A stretch of 64,000 nt of DNA from Clostridiales bacterium (GTDB lineage Bacteria; Bacillota; Clostridia; Christensenellales; Pumilibacteraceae), in assembly GCA_022511445.1 (NCBI GenBank), contig JAFLVE010000015.1:1-64000 (forward strand), written 5' to 3'. The translations under genes were made by a program, and so were the position numbers. The first letter of the stretch is position 1; each line of letters starts with the position of its first letter. The notes under the pieces are model-generated. The model was not told where the DNA came from and did no database searches. It saw only the letters and a list, made by a program, of their open reading frames with translations. Shown piece after piece: positions 20,498-30,718 of this stretch.

Positions 20498-22747
20498 ATG
20501 GCATTACAGGTTTTCGAAACCGAAATCGGCGGAAGAAAGGTTACCGTCGAAACAGGCAAGTATGCGGGTCAGGCCAACGGCTCGTGCATTATTCGCTGCG
20601 GCGAAACGGTCGTCATGACCAACGTTACAATGGCGGCGTCCCCCCGTCCCGGTATGGATTATTTCCCGCTCGGCGTGGACTTTGAGGAAAAGCTTTATTC
20701 CATCGGTAAAATCCCCGGCAGCTTTAAGCGCCGCGAGGGCAGGGGCAGCGACAAGGCGATACTTACGTCCCGCCTTATCGACCGTCCTATCCGTCCGCTT
20801 TTCCCCAAGGGACTTTTTAACGACGTGTCGGTCGTAGCTACCGCGCTTTCGGTAGAGCCCGACATTCCGCCCGAAGTATTCGGCATGCTCGGCAGCTCGA
20901 TTGCGCTTTCCATTTCGGATATACCGTTCGGCGGACCTACCGGCTCGGTGGTTGTCGGCTGCGTGGACGGCGAGTACGTAATTAACCCCGACAGCGAGCA
21001 GCGCGCAAAGAGCACAATGCACGTTTACGTTTCGGGCACCGCGGACGCTATCATGATGGTGGAAGCGGGCGCGCACGAGGTTACCGAAGAGCAAATCCTC
21101 GGCGGCATAATGTTCGCGCACGAGGAGATTAAAAAGCAGGTCAAGTTTATTAACGGCATCGTCAAAAAGGTGGGCAAAAAGAAGCTCGAACCGGAGCTTT
21201 ACCATATCGGCGAGGACGTAGACAAGGCGGTAAGAAAGTACGCCGACAAAAAGCTCGACAAGGCGCTCGACACGTTCGACAGGACGGAGCGTCAGGAAAA
21301 TCAGGATGCCGTTCAGGCGGACGTGCTCGAGCACTTTAAGACCGAATACGAGGGCAGAGAGCGCGAGATTTGCGACACCCTCTACTATATGACAAAGGAA
21401 AAGGTGCGCGCCAAGATACTCGATAAGGGCGTGCGTCCCGACGGCAGAAAGACGACGGATATCCGCGATATTTGGTGCGAGGTAGGCGTTCTTCCGCGCA
21501 CGCACGGCTCGGCGGTGTTTACCCGCGGTCAGTCGCAGGCGCTTTCCATATGCACGCTCGGCACTGCGGGCGACGCGCAAAAGCTCGACAACCTCGACGA
21601 GGAAGACACCAAGCGCTATATGCACCAATATAATATGCCCCCGTACTCGACGGGCGAGGCAAAGCCGCTCCGCGCGCCCGGTCGCCGCGAGATAGGTCAC
21701 GGCGCACTCGCAGAGCGCGCGCTCGAGCCTGTCATTCCGTCCGAGGAGGAATTCCCGTACACCATTCGCGTTGTGTCCGAAATTCTCTCTTCCAACGGCT
21801 CCACCTCGCAGGCGAGCGTTTGCGGCTCCACGCTTTCGCTTATGGACGCCGGCGTTCCCATTAAGGCGCCCGTTGCGGGTATCGCCATGGGTCTTATTAA
21901 GGACGAGGAAAAGGGCAAGCTCGCAATCCTCTCCGATATTCAAGGACTCGAGGACTTCCTCGGCGACATGGACTTTAAGGTTGCCGGTACGGAAAAGGGC
22001 ATCACCGCCATTCAGATGGATATAAAGATTAAGGGTATCGATAAGCAGATTCTCACCACCGCGCTCAACCAGGCGCGCGAGGGCAGAATGCACATTCTCG
22101 GCAAGATGCTCGCCGTTCTCGATAAACCCCGTCCCGAGCTTAGCAAGTACGCGCCCAAGATCGTTATGATTAACATCGATCCCGAAAAGATAGGCGACGT
22201 AATAGGCAAGCAGGGCAAGGTTATCAACAAGATAGTGGAGGACACCGGCGTCAAGATCGATATCGAAGAGGACGGCAGAGTGTTCATTGCGGGTATCGAC
22301 CCCGAAATGATAGAAAAAGCCAAGGCGATTATTACCTCAATCGTAAAGGATCCCGAAATAGGCGATCAGTTTGTGGGCGAGGTTGTAACCGTTCGCGACG
22401 ACCTCGGCGCGTTCGTTCAGATTACGCCCGGGCGTGACGGAATGATTCACATCGCCAAGCTCTCGCGCTTTACGGGAACTCATCTTGAGTCGGTCTCCGA
22501 CGTGCTTTGCGTGGGCGACACCGTAAAGGTAGAGGTAGTAAGCTTTACAAAGCAGGGCAAGATCGACCTTAAGCTCGTCGAGATTATAAACACCGTAGAG
22601 CGCCCCGAAAAGACCGAAAAGTCGGAAAAGCCCGAAAAAAAGAGCTACGACAAGCGCGGTCACGGCGGTCCCAAGGGTAAGCACGGCGGTCACGACAAGC
22701 CGCGCGGACCCAAAAAGCACACGGCATCTTCCGACGACGCCGAGTAA
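20498..22747 (+). CDS. pnp: polyribonucleotide nucleotidyltransferase (PNPase)
   Basis: two RNase PH repeats, KH (IGDVIGKQGKVINKIVEDTGVKIDIEEDG) and S1 domain. Confidence 0.97.
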   Translation: MALQVFETEIGGRKVTVETGKYAGQANGSCIIRCGETVVMTNVTMAASPRPGMDYFPLGVDFEEKLYSIGKIPGSFKRREGRGSDKAILTSRLIDRPIRPLFPKGLFNDVSVVATALSVEPDIPPEVFGMLGSSIALSISDIPFGGPTGSVVVGCVDGEYVINPDSEQRAKSTMHVYVSGTADAIMMVEAGAHEVTEEQILGGIMFAHEEIKKQVKFINGIVKKVGKKKLEPELYHIGEDVDKAVRKYADKKLDKALDTFDRTERQENQDAVQADVLEHFKTEYEGREREICDTLYYMTKEKVRAKILDKGVRPDGRKTTDIRDIWCEVGVLPRTHGSAVFTRGQSQALSICTLGTAGDAQKLDNLDEEDTKRYMHQYNMPPYSTGEAKPLRAPGRREIGHGALAERALEPVIPSEEEFPYTIRVVSEILSSNGSTSQASVCGSTLSLMDAGVPIKAPVAGIAMGLIKDEEKGKLAILSDIQGLEDFLGDMDFKVAGTEKGITAIQMDIKIKGIDKQILTTALNQAREGRMHILGKMLAVLDKPRPELSKYAPKIVMINIDPEKIGDVIGKQGKVINKIVEDTGVKIDIEEDGRVFIAGIDPEMIEKAKAIITSIVKDPEIGDQFVGEVVTVRDDLGAFVQITPGRDGMIHIAKLSRFTGTHLESVSDVLCVGDTVKVEVVSFTKQGKIDLKLVEIINTVERPEKTEKSEKPEKKSYDKRGHGGPKGKHGGHDKPRGPKKHTASSDDAE

Positions 22748-22773
22748 AAGCTTGTAACCTAATAAATCATCAT

Positions 22774-22816
22774 AAAAACACCTCCGTTACGAATAAACAT
22801 AGCGTGAGGTGTTTTT
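22774..22816 (+). promoter_or_regulatory. 11-bp hairpin whose 3' arm contains the SD of the next gene
   Basis: AAAAACACCTC (22774-22784)/GAGGTGTTTTT (22806-22816) directly followed by ATG at 22817. Confidence 0.7.
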
Positions 22817-23536
22817 ATGAAATACGGTGGACCTAAATTATTGCGCCTTGTTTTGGGCAACATAGTAATATGTGCGACCGTCGCCGCCGTCATTGCCGTA
22901 ACCGTTTCGCCCCGCGCGCAGGACGCTTCGACAAAGACGGAGCCGTTTTACAGCGGCAAGTCCGACCGCAGCGTTTCGCTTATGGTAAACGTATACTGGG
23001 GCACCGAATACATTGCGCCCATGCTCGACATATTCGAAAGGCACGGAGTAAGGACGACGTTTTTCGTCGGCGGCTCATGGGCGGTTGGGAACAGCGACAC
23101 GCTTTCGCTTATAGCGCGAAAAGGGCACGGGATAGGCAACCACGGCTACTATCACAAGGACCACAAAAAGCTCGATCTCGAGTACAATAAAAAAGAGATT
23201 TCTTCCGCCCACGAAGCTGTTAAGAGCATACTCGGTATAGATATGAATCTGTTCGCGCCGCCCTCCGGCTCGTTCGGGGATAACACGATAGAGGCGGCGT
23301 CGTCGCTCGGCTACCGCACCGTTATGTGGACGCGCGACACAATCGATTGGCGCGACCACGACGAGGAGCTTATATACAGCCGCGCCGTTAAAAACCTAAA
23401 GGGCGGCGACCTCATATTAATGCACCCGACCGACAGCACCGTAAAAGCGCTCGACAGGATAATTACCAAAATAACGGAAGAGGGGCTTACGATTGCGCCC
23501 GTTGACGAGGTGCTCGAGGCGGACGACGCGCTGTAA
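22817..23536 (+). CDS. polysaccharide deacetylase-fold protein (YlxY/PdaB-like)
   Basis: VRTTFFVGGSWAVGNSDTLSLIARKGHGIGNHGYYHKDHKKL; FAPPSGSFGDNTIEAASSLGYRTVMWTRDTIDW; located after pnp. Confidence 0.88.
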   Translation: MKYGGPKLLRLVLGNIVICATVAAVIAVTVSPRAQDASTKTEPFYSGKSDRSVSLMVNVYWGTEYIAPMLDIFERHGVRTTFFVGGSWAVGNSDTLSLIARKGHGIGNHGYYHKDHKKLDLEYNKKEISSAHEAVKSILGIDMNLFAPPSGSFGDNTIEAASSLGYRTVMWTRDTIDWRDHDEELIYSRAVKNLKGGDLILMHPTDSTVKALDRIITKITEEGLTIAPVDEVLEADDAL

Positions 23537-23570
23537 AATAAAGTCTATGCGACAAAGGATAAGGAGAACT

Positions 23571-24821
23571 ATGACAACAAAAAAATACGATAACGGCCTG
23601 ACCGTAATTGTGGATACGATGCCGTCGCTGCGCTCGGTTACGGCGGGAATAATGGTAGGCACGGGCAGCGCTTACGAAAATCCCGATAATAACGGAATTT
23701 CGCATTTTATAGAGCACATGCTTTTTAAGGGCACCATTAAACGCTCCGCCGCGCAGATAGTAAGCGGGTTTGACGACGCGGGCGCCAATTACAATGCGTT
23801 TACGGGCAAGGAATACACCTGTTTTTACTTTAAGTCGATAGACGAAAAAACGGAAGACTGCTTCGATATTCTCTGCGATCTTTTTTTAAATTCCACTTTC
23901 AAAAAGGACGAGCTCGACCGCGAGCGCAGCGTCGTGCTCGAGGAGATAGGAATGAGCAAGGACGAGCCGGACGGCGTATGCAGCGACGTGCTTGCGCGCG
24001 TGATGTACCGCGGCTCGCTCGGTATGGAAATTCTCGGTACTCCCGAAAACGTTTCGCGCTTTAGCAAAACCGATATTGACAAGTATATACAGTCTCATTA
24101 CACTCCCTCCAATACCGTAGTGGCGTTTGTGGGAAATATCACCGAGGACAGCGCGTACGCGCTTGTTGACAAATATCTCGGCGGCTTCATATCCGCACCC
24201 AAAAAGCCTCGGAGCGATTACGCCATGCAAGAATTCAGCTTCGGATACGGCGAGTATATCCACGACTACGAGCAGTCCGAGCTTTCCGTAGCGTACCCGT
24301 CGATCGCGTTCGGCGACGACCGCTCGGCGGAATCCGCCGCGCTCGACTGCGTGCTCGGCAGCAGTATGAGCTCCCGTCTTTTCCAGCGCATACGCGAAAA
24401 AATGGGCTTGTGCTATTCGGTGTACACCGCGCCACGGAGCAGCAAAAAAAGAGGCACTTTTACGGTTAACGCAAACGTGAACGTGAAAAACGCCGTAAAG
24501 TGTCTGGAGGCGATAAAAGAGGAAATTGATGGACTCGTTAAAAACGGCGTAACAAAAGAGGAAGTGGAGCGCGCGAAAATGCAGCTTAAAGTGGGCTGTC
24601 TTTTCGGCAAGGAAAACCCTATGAACTTTATGCTTCAGCTTTTGCGCTGGCGTGTTATGCGCGACGAGGACTATAACATTGACAGGACCATTTCGCTTAT
24701 CGAGGCGCTTACCGCGGACGGCGTAACCGAGTTTGCCCGCGAAATCTTTGCTTCCAAGCCCGCAATAGCTTACGTAGGCAAGGACCCCAAAGCCAACCTT
24801 CATAAAATCTTAAACGTATGA
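23571..24821 (+). CDS. M16-family zinc protease (processing-peptidase-like)
   Basis: HFIEHMLFKGT (HxxEH); GFDDAGANYNAFTGKEYTCFYFK. Confidence 0.93.
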   Translation: MTTKKYDNGLTVIVDTMPSLRSVTAGIMVGTGSAYENPDNNGISHFIEHMLFKGTIKRSAAQIVSGFDDAGANYNAFTGKEYTCFYFKSIDEKTEDCFDILCDLFLNSTFKKDELDRERSVVLEEIGMSKDEPDGVCSDVLARVMYRGSLGMEILGTPENVSRFSKTDIDKYIQSHYTPSNTVVAFVGNITEDSAYALVDKYLGGFISAPKKPRSDYAMQEFSFGYGEYIHDYEQSELSVAYPSIAFGDDRSAESAALDCVLGSSMSSRLFQRIREKMGLCYSVYTAPRSSKKRGTFTVNANVNVKNAVKCLEAIKEEIDGLVKNGVTKEEVERAKMQLKVGCLFGKENPMNFMLQLLRWRVMRDEDYNIDRTISLIEALTADGVTEFAREIFASKPAIAYVGKDPKANLHKILNV

Positions 24822-24835
24822 GAAAGGAGCAAAAT

Positions 24836-25225
24836 ATGAAAACCGAAGAAGTAAACGCAACGCAATCCAAAGAGGACAAGCTCGACGTTCTGTTCAGAAT
24901 GCAGGCGGGGCTTGACAAATACATACGCGAAAAGCGAAACCTTAACTACACCAAAAGCGAGTGGGTGTGCAAAAAGGCGCTCGCGCTTATGGTGGAGCTT
25001 GGGGAAGTGGTAGAGGAAGCCAAGTACAAGTGGTGGAAAAACGGGAACGAAATCGACGACGCCAAGCTTAAAGAGGAGATAGTGGACGTACTTCACTTTT
25101 TTCTCGGTATGTGTATCGACAGCGGCATGACAAGCGACGAGCTGTTCGACATTTACCTAAAGAAGAACAAGGAAAACTACGACAGACAGAACGGGCTTTC
25201 TTCCAAGACGGGTTACGAGCTTTAA
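24836..25225 (+). CDS. dimeric-type dUTP diphosphatase (all-alpha NTPase family)
   Basis: ALMVELGEVVEEAKYKWWKNGNEIDDAKLKEEIVDVLHFFLGMCIDSGMTSDELFDIYLKKNKEN. Confidence 0.82.
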   Translation: MKTEEVNATQSKEDKLDVLFRMQAGLDKYIREKRNLNYTKSEWVCKKALALMVELGEVVEEAKYKWWKNGNEIDDAKLKEEIVDVLHFFLGMCIDSGMTSDELFDIYLKKNKENYDRQNGLSSKTGYEL

Positions 25226-25325
25226 GAAGTCGACGGTTTAAGCACATTCGATTGCAAAACCGCCAAGCGGCTTAAGCTGACGGAGATGTTGTAACGCAAT
25301 CAACCAAAAATCTTTTTATAAAGAC

Positions 25326-25354
25326 TTGCAAACCAAAATGCCTTGTGTTATAAT
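25326..25354 (+). promoter_or_regulatory. promoter TTGCAA-17-TATAAT upstream of ftsK/spoIIIE
   Basis: TTGCAA 25326-25331, TATAAT 25349-25354. Confidence 0.75.
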
Positions 25355-25407
25355 GATAAGGCGTAGAAGTATGTTGTTTTCTATGACTTTATTCCGAGGA
25401 TAGCATT

Positions 25408-28400
25408 TTGGCGCAGAATAACCGAGATAGGCAGAAACGTAATGCCAAGAAAAATAAAAATCATGACGTGCTGGGCGTAGTGCTTATTGCTTTTTCGCTC
25501 TTTTTCCTGTTGTGTATTTGTATTCCTCCGCTTCTTAGCGTAGTCAGCTGGGGAGTATTTAACATTGTGCTCGGCGTTTTCGGCATAGCCGCTTATCCCG
25601 CGCTTATCGCGCTACTCATGACGGGCGTGTTTTTGTTGCTTCAAAGAACTCCGAGCGTATCGCTCAAGAATAAAATTTGCATAGTGTTTTTGATTATTTT
25701 CGGACTGCTTATTCTTCAGCTTGCGACAACCCATCCGTTTTTGAAAAGCAGTTATTCCCAATATATCGAACAGACCTACAACGCAAAATATTCGGCGGGC
25801 GGAGTCATTTTCGGCGCGATCGTTTTTTGGCTTAAGTCGGCTATAACCGAAGTCGGCTGTTATATCTTGTTTTCGGTCGCAGTCATAGTGACGCTTGTCG
25901 TTATGCTCGACGTAGTGTCTAAAATTCGCGCGCGCAGAGCGGCTGTCGCTCCCGCGGAAAAACCGCAAAAGCAGGAGAGGCAATTCGTTACGGACGACGA
26001 GGCGCAGCGAGTCGTGCCCGTAACGCCGCAAAACAGGCTGTTCGTAGGCGAGATTTTACCTAAGAGTCACGTTACGCTTTCCTCGGAGAGCGGCGTTGCG
26101 TCCGATATTCCGCAGCGCGGCAAGCGGACCGTATCGGACTACACTTCGTCGCCCATTATCGAATACCTTGACGGCGAGGGCAGGAGAAGCGCTCCCCCCT
26201 CTGCGGCGGAGGAAAAGCTTTACGGCGACGCCGAGGAAATAAACGAGCTCGAAAGAAAAGAATTCGAAGAGGGTAAGAGCGCGGCGCCCGTACGCAGAGA
26301 GGAGCCGACCGACGACAACCAAAGCGTATCGGAGCCGCATATTCGTCAAAGCGAGGACGTTCGCGTTTCCGGCGGCCCCAAAAAGATAGAGCACGAAACG
26401 TCTAACGATCCCAACTCGCAGATGCAGATTTTCTTCCCCGCGCCCAAAAAGATACACTTCAACCCGTCGGACGACATAATCTCCGACGACGATATTGCCG
26501 CGGGGCTTCGCGAGGACGCCAAAAAGCTTACGCGTTCCGATATAAACAGGAGCGACGAGGAAAGACCGCCCGTCGGAATGCCCAAGTTTACACCCATCGA
26601 TTCTCTTGTGTCGGACGACGATGACTTTGTGTCCATGGACATAATTGCGCCGTCACCCGATCCCGATATTATTCAAGATCCGCCATACGAGGAGCCCGTT
26701 CAGCCCGAATACGACGAAAGGGATGACATAATCGTAGCGGAGGATATGAACAGACATTACGCCGCCCCGCAGGAGGAGGAGATTCCCGCGCGCAACGACG
26801 ACGATATTATTACCGACTTTACTCAAAGCGCTTCGCGCTATTCTTCGCCCGTTCAGTCTTCGCCCATATACGACGGTGACGACGATATAATAGACGGCTC
26901 CGAGGACAGAGATATATCGGCGGAGCCCGACGTGCTCGTGCGCGACGACGACATTATAGACGGTCTTACCATCTCTGACGGACCGGCGCTCGATTTGTCT
27001 GAAACGCACGATATTACGAGCGATCTTATCGACGGCGACGACAGGTCGGGCAGATACGTTTCCGCCGAGGACGAAGCGCCCGTTATCTCCGCGCCAAAAA
27101 AATCGAGGAGCCGCACGTCGCCTATCGACAATCAGATTTCCATTGCGGACGAGATGCAGCGGCAGGCGGACGAGTCTATCGTCGTAAGCGACGCGCCTCG
27201 GCGCAAGCGGTACAACTACGAGGCGCCGCCTATTGACCTTCTTAAGATTTATCCCAAAGCGGATATGTCGCAAGAGGAGCTTCAGGAAAGCGCCGTCAGG
27301 CTCGAGGAGGTTTTGAACCTTTTCCTTAAGACGACGGTAAAAGTAATAAATATCGTTCCCGGTCCTACCGTTACGCGCTACGAGGTGGAGGTTCCTTCGG
27401 GCGTTTCGGTTAAGACCATCGAGCCGCGTGTTTCCGATATAGAGTACGAGCTTTCCGCAGTATCGCATATCCGAGTGGAAGCGCCTATACCCGGAAAGCG
27501 CGCGATAGGTATCGAGATACCCAACGTAAACCGCTCCATAGTAGGGTTGCGCGAGGTTATAGATTCACCGGCGTTTAAGCACGCAAAGAGCGCGCTTACA
27601 TTCTCGGTAGGTAAGGACATAAGCGGCGAGGTTGTGCTCTGCGACATGCAAAAGGTTCCTCACCTTCTTATAGCCGGTCAGACGGGTAGCGGTAAGAGCG
27701 CGTGCCTTAACGGACTGCTTGCAAGCTTACTCTATAAGTCAAGCCCCGAAGACTTGCGGTTTATTCTCGTCGACCCCAAGCGAGTCGAGTTTTCCGCGTA
27801 CCAGGGAATGCCGCACCTACTATTCGACAGGATAATTTACGAGCCGCAGGAAATTTTGAACGCGCTTAAATGGGGCGTTATGGAAATGGAACGCCGCTAT
27901 ACTCTTATGAGTAAATACGGCCGCAACAATGCGGAATCGTTCAACTCCTTAGACGACGTGCGAAGCGGCAAAATCGATAAGATTTCGCAGATTGTTATCG
28001 TCATCGACGAGCTTGCCGACGTTATGCAGTCGACCCTAAAGGGCGAGATAGAGGAAAAGATAAAGACCATTGCCGCCAAAGCGCGCGCCGCGGGAATTCA
28101 CCTTATAGTGGCTACGCAGCGCCCGAGCCGCGACGTTCTTACCGGCACGATTAAAGCTAACCTTTCAAGCCGTATCGCATTCCGCGTGTCCTCTCAAGTA
28201 GACTCGCGTATAATAATCGATACCGCCGGCGCGGAAGCGCTCGTCGGTAACGGAGACATGCTGTTCTATCCCGTCGACTACACTTACCCCAAGCGTGTGC
28301 AGGGCTCGTACATCAGCGACGTCGAGGTTGGGTCGGTTATCTCTTACATTAAAGAACATTACGAGACCGACTTCGACGAGGCCGCAAAAGAGTTCGTGTT

Positions 28401-28695
28401 CAATACGGCAAACACCAACGGCGGCGGCGGAGCGGGCGGTGCCGGCGGCGAATCCGGCAAGGACGAGGACGAGCTTTTCCCGAGCGTTTTGGAGGCCGCA
28501 ATCAAGAGCGGAACGGTGTCCGTTTCGGGAATACAGCGCAGATTTTCGATAGGTTACGCACGCGCGGCGCGCATGATGGATACTATGGTTGACAATAATT
28601 ACGTCGGTCCGTCCACCAACAACGGCAAGGCGCGCGACGTTACCATAACCCGCGATCAGTTCAGAGAGCTGTACGGCAGGGATATAGACGAATAG
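25408..28695 (+). CDS. ftsK: FtsK/SpoIIIE-family DNA translocase
   Basis: N-terminal TM helices; long acidic linker; LLIAGQTGSGKSACLNGLLASLLYKSSPEDLRFILVDPKRVEFSAY; C-terminal winged-helix (gamma) domain. Confidence 0.95.
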   Translation: MAQNNRDRQKRNAKKNKNHDVLGVVLIAFSLFFLLCICIPPLLSVVSWGVFNIVLGVFGIAAYPALIALLMTGVFLLLQRTPSVSLKNKICIVFLIIFGLLILQLATTHPFLKSSYSQYIEQTYNAKYSAGGVIFGAIVFWLKSAITEVGCYILFSVAVIVTLVVMLDVVSKIRARRAAVAPAEKPQKQERQFVTDDEAQRVVPVTPQNRLFVGEILPKSHVTLSSESGVASDIPQRGKRTVSDYTSSPIIEYLDGEGRRSAPPSAAEEKLYGDAEEINELERKEFEEGKSAAPVRREEPTDDNQSVSEPHIRQSEDVRVSGGPKKIEHETSNDPNSQMQIFFPAPKKIHFNPSDDIISDDDIAAGLREDAKKLTRSDINRSDEERPPVGMPKFTPIDSLVSDDDDFVSMDIIAPSPDPDIIQDPPYEEPVQPEYDERDDIIVAEDMNRHYAAPQEEEIPARNDDDIITDFTQSASRYSSPVQSSPIYDGDDDIIDGSEDRDISAEPDVLVRDDDIIDGLTISDGPALDLSETHDITSDLIDGDDRSGRYVSAEDEAPVISAPKKSRSRTSPIDNQISIADEMQRQADESIVVSDAPRRKRYNYEAPPIDLLKIYPKADMSQEELQESAVRLEEVLNLFLKTTVKVINIVPGPTVTRYEVEVPSGVSVKTIEPRVSDIEYELSAVSHIRVEAPIPGKRAIGIEIPNVNRSIVGLREVIDSPAFKHAKSALTFSVGKDISGEVVLCDMQKVPHLLIAGQTGSGKSACLNGLLASLLYKSSPEDLRFILVDPKRVEFSAYQGMPHLLFDRIIYEPQEILNALKWGVMEMERRYTLMSKYGRNNAESFNSLDDVRSGKIDKISQIVIVIDELADVMQSTLKGEIEEKIKTIAAKARAAGIHLIVATQRPSRDVLTGTIKANLSSRIAFRVSSQVDSRIIIDTAGAEALVGNGDMLFYPVDYTYPKRVQGSYISDVEVGSVISYIKEHYETDFDEAAKEFVFNTANTNGGGGAGGAGGESGKDEDELFPSVLEAAIKSGTVSVSGIQRRFSIGYARAARMMDTMVDNNYVGPSTNNGKARDVTITRDQFRELYGRDIDE

Positions 28696-28725
28696 GTTTA
28701 ATAAAACTACGGAGAAAGCTTTTTA

Positions 28726-30060
28726 ATGACTAATGTTGCCGTAATATCGCTTGGCTGTGATAAAAACAGAATAGATACCGAGCACATGCTTTACAGCTTA
28801 TCGCGCGGCGGTTATTCTATTTGCGATGTTCAAGACGCCGACGTTATCATTATAAACACCTGCGCGTTTATCTCGAGCGCAAGGCAGGAGAGCATAGACG
28901 TAATACTGTCCTGCGCTGAGCTAAAAAAGACAGGTCGACTGAAAAAGCTTATCGTTACCGGATGTTTGCCGCAAAAGCATGAAAAAGAGCTTTCGGGACT
29001 CATTCCCGAGGTTGACGCTTTTCTCGGCGCGTTCGAGTACGGTCGACTGATTGACGTTATAGAGGGCAGACTCGGCGAAAAAGCGGAAGACGACTTCGAG
29101 ACTGCCGAAAACGGCAAACGTATGCTTACCACGTATCCGCATACGGCGTACATTAAAATAGCCGAGGGCTGCGACAATCACTGCACGTTTTGTACGATTC
29201 CGTCCATCCGCGGAAAGTACAGAAGCCGCAAAACGGAGGATATCGTCAAAGAGGCGCGCTCGCTTGTCTCGGACGGAGTGGAGGAGATAATTCTCGTCGC
29301 GCAGGACGTAACCCGTTACGGCGAGGATAGGGGCGAAAACAAGCTTATTGAGCTGTTGTCCGCGCTCGAGACCTTACCCGTAAAGTATATAAGGCTTTTG
29401 TATTGCTATCCCGAGCGTGTAACGGACGAATTGATAGATAAAATCGCCTCGTCCGATAAAATCGCAAGCTACATAGACATTCCCGTTCAGCACGTTTCCG
29501 ACCCCGTATTAAAGCTTATGAACAGGCGGACGACGGGCGAAAAAATAGGGGAGCTTGTCGATAAGCTCCACAGCCGCGGAATAGTCGTGCGTACGACGCT
29601 TATGGTCGGATTCCCCGGCGAGAGCGAAGATGACTTTAATAAACTTGTCGCTTTTGTGGAAAAGCATTCTCCCGAATATGCGGGCGTGTTCGCTTACAGC
29701 AAGGAGGACGGTACGGCGGCTGCGCGTCTTCCCGGTCACATTAAAAAGTCGGACAAGCTTAAACGCGTAAAGCGTTTGGGCAAGGCGTGTGCGGAGTCTA
29801 CCGCAAGGTATAACGCCTCGCTCGTCGGAAAAATGATTGACGTTTTGTACGAGGACGCCGATTTCGAAAAAAATCTGTTTGTCGGACGGGCGCCGACCCA
29901 ATCGCCCGACGTAGACGGGCGCGTGATGTTTACGGCGCGCAGTGCGGACGTAGGCCGCATTTATAAAGTGAAAATAGACTCGTGCGACGAGTACGACCTT
30001 TACGGTCATGCCGTGTCGTGTACGGAAGGAGACAGCTCTGCCGATGAATTTACCGAATAA
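28726..30060 (+). CDS. rimO: ribosomal protein uS12 methylthiotransferase
   Basis: VAVISLGCDKNRIDTEHML; radical-SAM motif CDNHCTFCTIPSIRGKYRSR; TRAM domain. Confidence 0.96.
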   Translation: MTNVAVISLGCDKNRIDTEHMLYSLSRGGYSICDVQDADVIIINTCAFISSARQESIDVILSCAELKKTGRLKKLIVTGCLPQKHEKELSGLIPEVDAFLGAFEYGRLIDVIEGRLGEKAEDDFETAENGKRMLTTYPHTAYIKIAEGCDNHCTFCTIPSIRGKYRSRKTEDIVKEARSLVSDGVEEIILVAQDVTRYGEDRGENKLIELLSALETLPVKYIRLLYCYPERVTDELIDKIASSDKIASYIDIPVQHVSDPVLKLMNRRTTGEKIGELVDKLHSRGIVVRTTLMVGFPGESEDDFNKLVAFVEKHSPEYAGVFAYSKEDGTAAARLPGHIKKSDKLKRVKRLGKACAESTARYNASLVGKMIDVLYEDADFEKNLFVGRAPTQSPDVDGRVMFTARSADVGRIYKVKIDSCDEYDLYGHAVSCTEGDSSADEFTE

Positions 30061-30718
30061 AATATCGTTTATAAGGATTGCGCTCATTCCGGTTTTCGTG
30101 GTGTTGTTGTTTGTTCCGTTTCCTTGGCACATGCTGGCGGCGACAGCCGTTTTTGCCGTCGCATGCTTTACCGACATGCTTGACGGGTATATTGCAAGAA
30201 GCAGACACCTTGTTACCGAGCTCGGCGCCTTTCTCGACACCACCGCCGACAAAATGCTCGTCGCGTGCGCTCTAATTGCGATTTCCGCGCTGATACCGCC
30301 CGTTGCCGAAAGGTTTGTTTCGCCCGTCGAGCCGTACACTATCGCTATTGTCGCCGTGTCTATGATTATAGTAAGCCGAGAGCTAATGATAAGCGGGTTT
30401 AAGGCAATGTCGGCAAAAAAGGGCGCGATGCTTACAGCCGATATGTTCGGGAAGGTTAAGGCTGTCGTTCAGATGGCGGCGCTTATAATCATTCTTCCCG
30501 TCGAGGATTTTTATTATATAAGCGAGCTTGCCGGACAAATAATTTTTTACGTAGGCTTCGGGTTGTTTATGGCCGCGGGGCTTTTGACAATCGCTTCGGC
30601 TATAAACTATCTTGTAAGAAATAGGTCCGTTCTCGATTTTGACGAAAAGGAAAAGGCGAGCGGTACGGCGAGCGGCTCGGAGCAAGCGGAGAGCGGCAGT
30701 AGGGAGGACGTCGGCTAA
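30044..30718 (+). CDS. pgsA: CDP-diacylglycerol-glycerol-3-phosphate 3-phosphatidyltransferase
   Basis: MNLPNKISFIRIALIPVF...DMLDGYIARSRHLVTELGAFLDTTADK (CDP-alcohol motif); overlaps the end of rimO. Confidence 0.93.
   Translation: MNLPNKISFIRIALIPVFVVLLFVPFPWHMLAATAVFAVACFTDMLDGYIARSRHLVTELGAFLDTTADKMLVACALIAISALIPPVAERFVSPVEPYTIAIVAVSMIIVSRELMISGFKAMSAKKGAMLTADMFGKVKAVVQMAALIIILPVEDFYYISELAGQIIFYVGFGLFMAAGLLTIASAINYLVRNRSVLDFDEKEKASGTASGSEQAESGSREDVG

Noticed and set aside
20504-22093. 529-aa ORF antisense to pnp
   Set aside because: Shadow ORF of pnp with no recognisable domain. The same reasoning applies to antisense ORFs in icd (11299..12348), thrS (57807..59015) and the PadR gene (61598..62674).
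25226-25320. Possible tRNA or structured RNA between dut and ftsK
   Set aside because: Short complementary stretches exist, but no cloverleaf or convincing conserved fold could be drawn.
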